Source of the DNA: Opitutia bacterium UBA7876
GTDB taxonomy: Bacteria; Verrucomicrobiota; Verrucomicrobiia; Opitutales; Seribacteraceae
DNA: 22,314 bases
Assembly: GCA_002500665.1 (NCBI GenBank)
Contig: DLRY01000102.1
Span: forward strand, 1-22,314
Direction of reading: 5' to 3'
Shown here: piece after piece, positions 15,374 to 22,314 of the stretch
Numbering within the stretch: position 1 is the stretch's first letter
Layout: every line of letters begins with the position of its first letter
Notes under the pieces: model-generated
Database searches by the model: none
The model's input: the letters and a program-made list of their open reading frames with translations, nothing else
What the model was told of the DNA's origin: nothing
Program-made: the position numbers and the translations under genes

Positions 15374-16645
15374 ATGAATGAATCAGAGGAATTATTCGAC
15401 CGAGCCAAGAAACTGATCCCTGGTGGGGTCAATTCTCCGGTTCGGGCCTTCCGGTCGGTCGGAGGCTCGCCTTTCTTCACGGCCAAGGCCAGTGGTTGCC
15501 GCCTCACAACGGTGGACGACACTGAGCTGATCGACTACGTTTGCACCTGGGGCCCGGCCATTCACGGACACGACCACCCGATAATCCGTGGAGCCGTCTC
15601 GGATGCCCTCGCCCGGGGAACCAGTTTCGGGACGTCCGGACCCGCCGAGGTCGAGATGGCTGAAATCATCACTGAGCTCGTGCCCTCGGTCGAGAAGGTT
15701 CGAATGTGCAACAGCGGAACGGAGGCTACTATGTCCAGCATACGTTTGGCCCGTGGGTTTACGGGGAGATCGAAGATCATCAAATTCTCGGGTTGCTATC
15801 ACGGTCACGTCGACAGCTTGCTTGTCAAAGCCGGCTCCGGAGCGCTCACCCTCGGCAACCCCGACAGCGCCGGAATCCCCGAGAGCTTCGCCAAGGAAAC
15901 CATAGTTCTGCCCTATAACGACCTGCAGGCGGTGGAGAATGCCTTTGCCCAATCGGCAAACGAGGTGGCCGCCGTAATCGTAGAGCCCTACCCCGCCAAC
16001 TGCGGATTAATCCTGCCCCGAGAGGGATACCTGGAAGGCCTCCGCAAAGCCTGCTCTGACAACGGGGCGGTACTTATCTTCGACGAGGTGATGACCGGGT
16101 TCCGCCTCGGCCTCGGGGGCGTACAGGAAAGAACGGGCGTCATGCCCGACCTAACCGCCCTGGGAAAAATCATCGGAGGCGGACTGCCGGTCGGAGCCTT
16201 CGGCGGAAGGAGCGAGATCATGGAATGCCTGGCCCCGCTCGGGCCGGTCTACCAAGCCGGAACCCTAAGCGGCAATCCTCTCGCCATGGCGGCCGGCATA
16301 GCATCCCTCAGGATGCTTAGGGAAAAGCCTCCCTACGAACGCCTCGAGGAAATAGGGAATAAGCTGGCCTCGGGAATCCGGGAGATAGCGGTGGAGAAAG
16401 GCATTCCCTTGCAGGTTCCGCAAGTAGGATCGATGTTCTGTCTTTTCTTTTCCGACCAACCCGTGGAAAACTTCGAGCAAGCCGTGTCCTCCGATGTCGA
16501 TGCCTTCAAGCCCGTCTTCCGAGACTGCCTGGCCAACGGCATATACCTGCCTCCCTCGGCCTACGAGACCTGCTTCATTAGTTCGGCCCATGGAGATGGA
16601 GAGATATCCCGAACCCTTGAACAGATCCGCAAAGCACTTCCCTGA
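15374..16645 (+). CDS. hemL: Glutamate-1-semialdehyde 2,1-aminomutase
   Basis: The 423-residue PLP enzyme converts glutamate-1-semialdehyde to 5-aminolevulinate in the C5 route of tetrapyrrole (heme) synthesis. The start region LFDRAKKLIPGGVNSPVRAF is typical. The cofactor site shows NSGTEATMSSIRLARG (113-128), CYHGHVDSLLVKAGSG (141-156), FDEVMTGFR (236-244) and the PLP lysine K265 in ALGKIIGGGLPVGAFGG. The lysine position equals that of E. coli HemL, and the length is close (426). ATG at 15374 is the natural start; the frame is open upstream, but that part overlaps nadE and is not HemL-like. No strong ribosome site is seen, so translation may be coupled to nadE. The presence of hemL implies the C5 rather than the Shemin pathway. 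Confidence 0.97.
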   Translation: MNESEELFDRAKKLIPGGVNSPVRAFRSVGGSPFFTAKASGCRLTTVDDTELIDYVCTWGPAIHGHDHPIIRGAVSDALARGTSFGTSGPAEVEMAEIITELVPSVEKVRMCNSGTEATMSSIRLARGFTGRSKIIKFSGCYHGHVDSLLVKAGSGALTLGNPDSAGIPESFAKETIVLPYNDLQAVENAFAQSANEVAAVIVEPYPANCGLILPREGYLEGLRKACSDNGAVLIFDEVMTGFRLGLGGVQERTGVMPDLTALGKIIGGGLPVGAFGGRSEIMECLAPLGPVYQAGTLSGNPLAMAAGIASLRMLREKPPYERLEEIGNKLASGIREIAVEKGIPLQVPQVGSMFCLFFSDQPVENFEQAVSSDVDAFKPVFRDCLANGIYLPPSAYETCFISSAHGDGEISRTLEQIRKALP

Positions 16646-16695
16646 ACCGCCCCTCTTACCGTTGACAGGAGCCAAACCAAAGCAAAGATACAAAC

Positions 16696-18426
16696 ATGAT
16701 TTTCCGCCTGCTTTCCGTGCCTTTCGCCTTTCTCTGCTTCGTACCTTCCCAGTCCGCCTTCGCCCAGGACCGAATCCCCTTTTACGAGGATTACTTCCGT
16801 AAGTCCGACCTCAACGGTTTTCTTCGCCAAGCGAGGGCTTTCCTTGTGGAAAAGAGCGAAGCCCCGGAAGCTCCCAGGGTCGCCATGGACTACTTGATGG
16901 CAGGAAAGGCCGCCCGCAACATAGAGGCCGTCAACCGGGCCACCGGATACCTTCTCTTCAAGTATCAGAACAGCCTCCCCACGCTCCATCTGCTCAGCTC
17001 CTTCGAAAAGGGCTCGGACAAGCTCAAGACGATCCTCAAGACGCAGGCCGAGCTGGCGGACTTGTCCGACAAGCAATTCGCCGCCGCCTACTGCCGAACC
17101 CTCATCCTCATCGCCAGAGCGCAGGATCCCGAACTCTTCAAGGACTCCGGAATCCGGCTAAGGGCCTACCTGCTCGCCACCACCGCCGGGGTCGAGGAAA
17201 TCCAGAAAATTGCGTCCCAAACCCTTTCCAAGGAAGCCGACAAGGGCAATGCGATGAGCAAGGTCGTCAAGGTGGTCTTCTCCGAAGACGGTCTGATAAA
17301 GAAAATCGAGTCGCTTGATAAAATCCAAGGTGATGACGCCAGGTTCTGCATAAAATACTACATGAGCCAACTGACGGAAAGCCAACTGAAGTCCCCCGAG
17401 ATTCTAACTCTTCAGATCAAACAGGGCCTTTTCGAGAAGGCCGGCGACATGGAAAAGGTCTTCCAAGCCTTCGATTCGCTTCCCTCCGGCACCGTCAAGC
17501 TAGCCAAATACCAAGCCTTTCTGGGCCTTGCCCTGCACCTTGATGAGAAAGACGAGGACGCAATCAAGACCTTGAGGAACATTTCCACCGCTTCCTCCGA
17601 CAAGACCGCAGCCTTGTGGGGCAAGACTGCCCGGGCCTACGCCGATGCCCTTCAGTCCTCGGAAAACCGCAAGAAGCTTCTTCTGGGAGCGCTGGGCAAG
17701 GCAATCGACCGTCTCGGTCAGGAAAGCGACGCCTGGCTTGTAGAGGCGAAGTGGCAAACGGAGGGCGGAGAAGGCAAGAATGCCCATTATCATGCCCACC
17801 TCGCCATCTCCAAATCAGCCGAGTCCTTCGAGATTCAAGTGCGCAAGGACAAAGAGATGGTTTTTGCCTTCCGTACGGATCCCAATAAAGCTTCGGTCAT
17901 CCCTCCAATGGGAGACGTCGTCATTTCCTTTGCCAGTCCCGGCGCCTTGCCGGTTCCCCAGGCATCCATCGTCCGTAACGTGAGCGACGGAAGTTTCAAC
18001 TACAACTTCAACCTAGGCTTTGCCAGCACCTTCGCAAGGCTTGAGGATATGGGATCCGGCATCCTCAAAAACCCCTATGTCGGCACGAGCAAGGGCCGGG
18101 AAGTCCTCGTCAGCTACCTGCTGGGCAGCAAACCGATCTGGCTGGGACGCGCAAAATCGATCCGGGGAGGAACTTCCTACCCCGTCTACAGCTTGAACCC
18201 GGATGAACCGGCTCCCACCTACGCAGAGTTGGCCTTCGACGTGTCGGGCGAGCTCACTTCCTGCTCCTTCGGGGACTTTTCCCTTCCCACCATCCTAAGG
18301 GGTGATGCCGGTATTCTGGAAAAAATGCCCAAGTGGCCGGACTTGGCGAAGAAGGAGGAAGCGAAATTTGATTTTGCTCTCTTCATGCAGATGATCACCC
18401 AGTTATCGAAGACGACCGCTCCCTAA
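16696..18426 (+). CDS. Exported helical-repeat protein, 576 residues, unknown function
   Basis: A signal peptide (hydrophobic stretch to about residue 24, SAFAQD at the cleavage site) leads into a helical region of about 25-350 with TPR-like alternation of Ala, Leu and Tyr (for example YQAFLGLALHLDEKDEDAIK), although no textbook TPR is clear. From about 370 the chain changes to beta-rich sequence (FEIQVRKDKEMVFAFRTD, SDGSFNYNFNLGFAS, AELAFDVSGELTSCSFGDFS). This two-part layout would suit a periplasmic or outer-membrane adaptor, but I recognise no family. It lies 50 bases after hemL and 40 bases before an esterase on the same strand. Whether it is functionally tied to these or merely adjacent cannot be told. 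Confidence 0.85.
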   Translation: MIFRLLSVPFAFLCFVPSQSAFAQDRIPFYEDYFRKSDLNGFLRQARAFLVEKSEAPEAPRVAMDYLMAGKAARNIEAVNRATGYLLFKYQNSLPTLHLLSSFEKGSDKLKTILKTQAELADLSDKQFAAAYCRTLILIARAQDPELFKDSGIRLRAYLLATTAGVEEIQKIASQTLSKEADKGNAMSKVVKVVFSEDGLIKKIESLDKIQGDDARFCIKYYMSQLTESQLKSPEILTLQIKQGLFEKAGDMEKVFQAFDSLPSGTVKLAKYQAFLGLALHLDEKDEDAIKTLRNISTASSDKTAALWGKTARAYADALQSSENRKKLLLGALGKAIDRLGQESDAWLVEAKWQTEGGEGKNAHYHAHLAISKSAESFEIQVRKDKEMVFAFRTDPNKASVIPPMGDVVISFASPGALPVPQASIVRNVSDGSFNYNFNLGFASTFARLEDMGSGILKNPYVGTSKGREVLVSYLLGSKPIWLGRAKSIRGGTSYPVYSLNPDEPAPTYAELAFDVSGELTSCSFGDFSLPTILRGDAGILEKMPKWPDLAKKEEAKFDFALFMQMITQLSKTTAP

Positions 18427-18431
18427 AATAG

Positions 18432-18443
18432 AGCCTCGAGGCT
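18432..18443. repeat. Perfect 12-base palindrome between exported-protein and esterase genes
   Basis: AGCCTCGAGGCT is fully self-complementary and sits 6 bases after the stop of the 576-residue gene. It could form a small hairpin (AGCC-TCGA-GGCT), but no T-run follows, so terminator function is doubtful. A restriction-like or protein-binding site is equally possible. Confidence 0.35.
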
Positions 18444-18453
18444 TAATGCGGAC

Positions 18454-18458
18454 AAGGA
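18454..18458 (+). promoter_or_regulatory. Ribosome binding site that supports the TTG start of the esterase
   Basis: AAGGA lies 8 bases before TTG 18467. The codon directly before TTG is an in-frame TGA, so TTG is the first possible start, and no in-frame ATG would preserve the signal peptide. The site therefore decides the start. Confidence 0.6.
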
Positions 18459-18466
18459 TCAGCTGA

Positions 18467-19387
18467 TTGAATCAATCACTTTCATTTCTTCTCTGCCTCC
18501 TTCTCCCTTGGGGCGGACGGGTTTGGGCCGATGACTTCAAGACCGTCCGAGAAATAGCTTATGCCGGCACGAAAAACCCGAGGCAGACGCTTGACCTGCT
18601 TTTGCCGGTAAAGCCTGCCGGCAAAGCCCTGCCCGTCGTCGTCTGGATCCACGGAGGCGCGTGGAGGGCCGGTAACAAGGGAAACGGACACCGTCCCGCC
18701 AGGCTTCCCGCCTTGATCCGAACCGGCAGGTTCGTTGGAGCCACCATTGGCTATCGCTTGAGTGGGGAGGCCAGGTGGCCGGCCCAGATTCATGATTGCA
18801 AGGCGGCCATTCGCTGGCTCAGGGGAAACTGCGGGAAATACGGTATCGATCCGGCCAGGATAGCCGTCTGGGGATCTTCCGCTGGCGGACATCTCGTATC
18901 CATGCTGGGGTCATCTGGTGAGGTCAAAGCCCTGGAGGGAAGCTTGGGAAAACACCTCAAGGAATCGAGCCGCGTTTCAGCCGTGGTTAATTATTTCGGA
19001 CCGAGCGCCCTTTTGCAGATGGATGACCACCCGAGCAAGATCACCCACAACGCACCCGACTCACCGGAAAGCCAGTTGATTGGGGCTCCCATCCAACAGG
19101 CGAAGAAAAAATCAAGGCAAGCGTCCCCGCTTCATCACGTATCACCCGACGATGCCCCGCACCTGCACTTTCACGGCACTAGTGACCCGTTGGTACCCTT
19201 TCATCAATCTCAAGCGTACCACCAAGCCCTCCGGAAATCGGGTGTCCAAAGCAACCTTATTACCCTCGAGGAAGGTGGTCACAACATGCCCCCTGCCTTC
19301 ACCCAGCGTTTCGTTCTTCCCTTCCTGGACCATATCCTTCATGGCAAAGGCAAGCCCATCGCGGACCAAATCGTCCCAACGAATTAG
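18467..19387 (+). CDS. Exported alpha/beta-hydrolase, esterase/lipase-like
   Basis: The 306-residue product starts with a TTG codon and a signal peptide (hydrophobic LLCLLLPWGG, cleavage likely after VWA at 21). The hydrolase core shows the oxyanion loop IHGGAWRAGNKG (HGGAW at 62-66), the nucleophile elbow GSSAGGH (Ser 138), a likely acid D240 (HGTSDPLVPFH) and the histidine H272 (EEGGHNMP). The fold belongs to the bacterial esterase/BD-FAE-like group, often acting on acetyl or feruloyl esters of polysaccharides. The true substrate is not evident. It follows the 576-residue gene by 40 bases. Its last bases overlap the stop of the convergent beta-barrel gene by 4 bases. Confidence 0.9.
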   Translation: MNQSLSFLLCLLLPWGGRVWADDFKTVREIAYAGTKNPRQTLDLLLPVKPAGKALPVVVWIHGGAWRAGNKGNGHRPARLPALIRTGRFVGATIGYRLSGEARWPAQIHDCKAAIRWLRGNCGKYGIDPARIAVWGSSAGGHLVSMLGSSGEVKALEGSLGKHLKESSRVSAVVNYFGPSALLQMDDHPSKITHNAPDSPESQLIGAPIQQAKKKSRQASPLHHVSPDDAPHLHFHGTSDPLVPFHQSQAYHQALRKSGVQSNLITLEEGGHNMPPAFTQRFVLPFLDHILHGKGKPIADQIVPTN

Positions 19388-20334
19388 AACAGGTATCCGA
19401 AGGCGGCCTCGAGCATATGGAGCGATCGGGCGGAAAACTTCTCCATTCGCTCAAGCCTGAGCCATCTATACTTGAGCGAAAAAAGGAGGTGGTCCGCGGG
19501 ATGAAAGTCGACCCCCGTAAAGATTTGGTAGGCAAAAACAACGTCCTCCTCCTCCTCTGCAACTCCGGATAGCTTGAACTCGATCTCCTGGCTATGTGGA
19601 CCAACGCCAACTCCCAAAAGAAAGGAAGCCGAGGGACCAATATCGAAGTGACCACCTGCATTGACCATCATGCCAAATCCCTCCGCCTCCCCCGAGAAAG
19701 TCAAGGGGACCCCGACGAGGGCCTTCAATTCGTTCCTATGGTAGGAAAAATCGGCATCGAGAAAGAATCGTTTCCATTTTTTCCCCACCCGCCATCCCGA
19801 TGCAAATCCGAGTTCCTGCTCCACCGGAAAACTTCCGAGTTGCGAATGCCATTTGCAATCAGCCGGTCGATGCAGGGCCAGAAAGGGAAGAAGGTAAAAA
19901 CCCATTTTGTTTGCACTCGAACCCCCGTCACGATCATTAGACGATCCAACGGGATGCAGAGGATTCGCCGATACGGTCTTTTGTTTTCGAGGGAGCGACG
20001 AAGAGGGCTTTTGCTTGGAGATCAAAGGCTCCGAAGAACCCCGATCCGAGCGGCCCATCACCTCCTCCTTTCCCGGCCCGAGCAAAGGAAGTTTTCTCTG
20101 GCGAATGGACTCGTCGAATGGGAAAGCTCCCTTCGGGGCAAGCGCATCAAGCTTGCGCCGAAAAGCCTTTATTCTTCCGGAAAGGCTCTCGATGTCCATT
20201 TTCGTTAATTCCAATTCCCTTGAAAAGTCAGAAGCCTGATCATTGGCCACGGGCAAGGGAACGGGCACGACTTCACCCTGTGGGTAGAGGAGTAAAAAAG
20301 GGGAGAAGAGAGAAAGGAGAAAAAAGAATCTCAT
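19384..20334 (-). CDS. Predicted outer-membrane beta-barrel protein
   Basis: The 316-residue product begins with a signal-like hydrophobic stretch (MRFFFLLSLFSPFLLLYPQG). Residues about 36-68 form a charged helix that may be coiled (RELELTKMDIESLSGRIKAF). A Ser/Lys/Pro-rich linker to about 140 follows. The rest has alternating strand patterns typical of an outer-membrane barrel: FYLLPFLALHR, RFFLDADFSYH, GFGMMVNAGGHFDIG, HLLFSLKYRWLRLERM, and a final FGYLF ending in the C-terminal Phe used as an assembly signal. It starts 9 bases after the stop of the cadherin-like gene, so the two are probably one operon. Function is unknown; a partner or anchor role for the surface protein is a guess. An extra-long linker before the barrel is unusual. 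Confidence 0.75.
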   Translation of the reverse strand: MRFFFLLSLFSPFLLLYPQGEVVPVPLPVANDQASDFSRELELTKMDIESLSGRIKAFRRKLDALAPKGAFPFDESIRQRKLPLLGPGKEEVMGRSDRGSSEPLISKQKPSSSLPRKQKTVSANPLHPVGSSNDRDGGSSANKMGFYLLPFLALHRPADCKWHSQLGSFPVEQELGFASGWRVGKKWKRFFLDADFSYHRNELKALVGVPLTFSGEAEGFGMMVNAGGHFDIGPSASFLLGVGVGPHSQEIEFKLSGVAEEEEDVVFAYQIFTGVDFHPADHLLFSLKYRWLRLERMEKFSARSLHMLEAAFGYLF

Positions 20335-20343
20335 AGGTGCTTT

Positions 20344-22314
20344 CTATTGGTCGCCTTCTTTCAATTCAATGCCCGCTTGAGAAGATTTTCCACTGATGAG
20401 AATTTCCGCCATGGAATTTTGTTTCTCGGAAGGAGATAGATTCTGAAGCGCGTCCAGAACCTGACCGAGTGAACCAATCGCCTGATCGGGCGGCAGGCTT
20501 GGTGAAAGGACGGGAAGGAAACTAGCCTTTACAGCGACGTTCGAGACGGCCTCGAATTCGAGAACGGATTCTTGACCGGACAAGTCTCCGCTCCATCCAT
20601 TGAACGAGTAGCCATTCAAGGCCGAAGCCTCCAATCGGACGGTCTGCCACCTGAAGTACTCACCCGCCCCCGAGACCGTTCCTCCAACTCCGGGCTGGTT
20701 GGATATGGAGACTTGGTATCTCGCATTGAGTTCAAACCATTCCATGTGAGAATAATCGAAAAGCATGGCAGGCAATCTTCCTCGGTCGAGGTAGGTCCAT
20801 TGATTCCTCTCGAACATATACATATGGGGGAAGACGTGCCTGCTCGTCCAAACCCAGCCCAATCTCTCGTGGTAAAACCAAGTATCCTCTCCTGATTTCT
20901 GGAAGACGTAGAGCCATCCCAAGTTTTCATGAAAGACCCATGGATAGAAGGCTCCGAAGTAATACCCAAACCAGCCAGCCCTCTTCCATCCCCGCCCCAA
21001 GTCCGCCCCTGCGGAAATGATCGTTACGCTTTCACCCGGCTCGGAAACCGCTTCGAAATGAATGGTAAATGCTTCCTCGTAGGCGTTCCCGGATGAATCG
21101 GTGACCCTTAGCCGGATACCTAGGGTTTTATTTTGGTCGAAATTCAGGATGGAAGCGTTGCGCAAGGTCCCGTTTGCATCCATTGAGAAAAGGGCATTGT
21201 CCGTCCCGCCTTGACCTTGAACCAATTCGAACGAATGGGAATCGGCGGAGTCCCGATCGGCGGCATAGAAAAAGCCCACCGCCGTGCCCACGGGATCATT
21301 CCCCACCGTCTTAAGGTAATGATCAGTCCTTACGTCGGTTGGGGGGCTGTTGACGACGGGTTCGTACAAGTCGCGGACGTCGACGTCGAATGAACGGGTC
21401 AAGGATTGGTTGAGATCATTCACAGCAGTTACGCTGATCTCGAAGGATGGAGTCTGTTCGTAATCGAGAACGAACATAGTACGCAGTGAACCATCCGTAT
21501 CTACCCGCAAAAAGGTGTGTCCGCCGGTAGCATCCCGATTTAGGAAAAAGCTAACCCCGAAACCAGGCATTCCGCTGGAGGGAATGAATTGGCCCACAAA
21601 GGATCCCGCGGGCTGGTTTTCAGCGATTTCCAAGGTGGTGGCATTGAAATCGAAGGAAGGGGATGCGCTTTCGTTTACGTCCAGTACCGTAACCGTGAAA
21701 TAACCTTCCGCAAACGCCTGCCCGTCGTCATAGACCCGTACCCGGATCAGGTGACTGGCGTTCGACTCGTAATCGAGCATTACGGAGGTTTTAAGAGTAC
21801 CGTTCAGATCCATGGCAAAGTACTGGTTGCCGGACGTACCATTCCCATCAAGCAAATAGTAATGCAAAGCGCCACTCCCATTCGGGTCGACCGCCGAGAA
21901 GACACCCACCGTCGAGCCAATGGGCTCGTTCTCCCGCATAGACAATACTCCGACCGGAGAAAGACCGCTCGGCGGACTGTTCGGGACGCTCTCGTTAACG
22001 TCTAGTACCGTCACCGCGAAGATGCCCTCGACGAAAGCCTGCTGGTCGTCGTAGGCACGCAAGCGAATCAGATGGCTTGAAGCGAATTCATAGTCCAGTG
22101 CCGAAGCCGTACGCAACGTGCCGTTGACATCCATCGTGAAGTAGGCGTTACCAGGGGTACTATTGCCATCAAACAGGGAGTAGCTCAGGCTTCCGTTCCC
22201 GTCCGGGTCGTTCGCAAGGAACCTTCCAACGACCGTTCCGACCGGCTCGTTCTCAAGTATTGCAAGTTGATCCAAAGCCACTAGGTAAGACGGAGGACTG
22301 TTCGGAACACTCTC
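20344..22314 (-). CDS. Cadherin-like repeat surface protein, partial (5' end beyond window)
   Basis: The frame is open to the window end and continues the repeat pattern there (NSPPSYLVALDQLAILENEP), so the true start lies outside; the GTG at 22281 is internal. Four cadherin-like units of about 104-107 residues are visible, with the pattern ENEPxGTxVG...DPxGxGxLxYxLxDGNxT...FxMDxNGTLxT...LDYE...VTVLDVNE. A distinct aromatic domain follows (20994-20737, residues 430-515 counted from 22281): GWFGYYFGAFYPWVFH, LGWLYVF, LGWVWTS, FPHMYMF. From memory, this domain is typical of Opitutae proteins. An InlB-B-like repeat (GVGGTVSGAGEYFRW...YSFNGWSGDLSG) comes next, then an acidic tail without a transmembrane segment. 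It is likely secreted or surface-exposed and adhesive; ligand unknown. Confidence 0.85.
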   Translation of the reverse strand, partial: ESVPNSPPSYLVALDQLAILENEPVGTVVGRFLANDPDGNGSLSYSLFDGNSTPGNAYFTMDVNGTLRTASALDYEFASSHLIRLRAYDDQQAFVEGIFAVTVLDVNESVPNSPPSGLSPVGVLSMRENEPIGSTVGVFSAVDPNGSGALHYYLLDGNGTSGNQYFAMDLNGTLKTSVMLDYESNASHLIRVRVYDDGQAFAEGYFTVTVLDVNESASPSFDFNATTLEIAENQPAGSFVGQFIPSSGMPGFGVSFFLNRDATGGHTFLRVDTDGSLRTMFVLDYEQTPSFEISVTAVNDLNQSLTRSFDVDVRDLYEPVVNSPPTDVRTDHYLKTVGNDPVGTAVGFFYAADRDSADSHSFELVQGQGGTDNALFSMDANGTLRNASILNFDQNKTLGIRLRVTDSSGNAYEEAFTIHFEAVSEPGESVTIISAGADLGRGWKRAGWFGYYFGAFYPWVFHENLGWLYVFQKSGEDTWFYHERLGWVWTSRHVFPHMYMFERNQWTYLDRGRLPAMLFDYSHMEWFELNARYQVSISNQPGVGGTVSGAGEYFRWQTVRLEASALNGYSFNGWSGDLSGQESVLEFEAVSNVAVKASFLPVLSPSLPPDQAIGSLGQVLDALQNLSPSEKQNSMAEILISGKSSQAGIELKEGDQ
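21037..22314 (-). repeat. Four tandem cadherin-like repeat units (about 320 bases each)
   Basis: Approximate units on the minus strand are 22314-21994 (partial), 21993-21673, 21672-21352 and 21351-21037. The first two are most alike, with phrases such as VTVLDVNES and DGNxTxGNxYFxMDxNGTL shared, and differ mainly at third codon positions. The fourth is the most diverged. Confidence 0.8.

Overview
The window looks like a piece of chromosome from a marine-type Verrucomicrobiota bacterium, probably class Opitutae (Puniceicoccales-like). This is inferred from three protein families that I associate with that group: a surface protein with cadherin-like repeats and an aromatic GWLY/GWVW domain (right end), a membrane-anchored protein with W-x3-DP-x-AA repeats (5512-7053), and large lineage-specific secreted proteins. 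The sequence is moderately GC-rich, genes are densely packed, GTG/TTG starts are common and Shine-Dalgarno sites are mostly weak. No gene-free gap exceeds 190 bases. No tRNA, rRNA, CRISPR array, insertion sequence or phage gene was seen.

Layout. (1) 1-3236, minus strand: cysH (PAPS reductase), prfB (release factor 2) and a permuted ATP-grasp-like protein cut by the window start. They are spaced like an operon. cysH carries an apparent one-base frameshift that puts its catalytic Cys tail out of frame. (2) 3291-5502, plus: gmhA (sedoheptulose-7-phosphate isomerase), cca (tRNA nucleotidyltransferase with HD domain) and a 54-residue protein. (3) 5512-8644, minus: a sigma-54 activator (enhancer-binding protein), a terminator-like hairpin, then the DP-AA repeat protein. 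(4) 8832-12932, plus, divergent from the activator: a lipoprotein, a 942-residue exported protein and a four-helix membrane protein. The divergent spacer holds inverted repeats and a possible -24/-12 (sigma-54) element. (5) 13088-13693, minus: maf. (6) 13738-19387, plus: nadE, hemL, a 576-residue exported protein and an exported alpha/beta-hydrolase esterase. (7) 19384-22314, minus: a cadherin-like surface protein cut by the window end, followed 9 bases later by a likely outer-membrane beta-barrel.

How the genes fit together. Housekeeping functions (sulfur assimilation, translation termination, tRNA maturation, heptose, NAD and heme synthesis, nucleotide house-cleaning) are interleaved with envelope genes of unknown role. 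The two blocks most likely to hold something undescribed are the activator/lipoprotein/942-residue/membrane-protein block and the cadherin-protein/beta-barrel pair. All family names come from motif recognition; no search was run.
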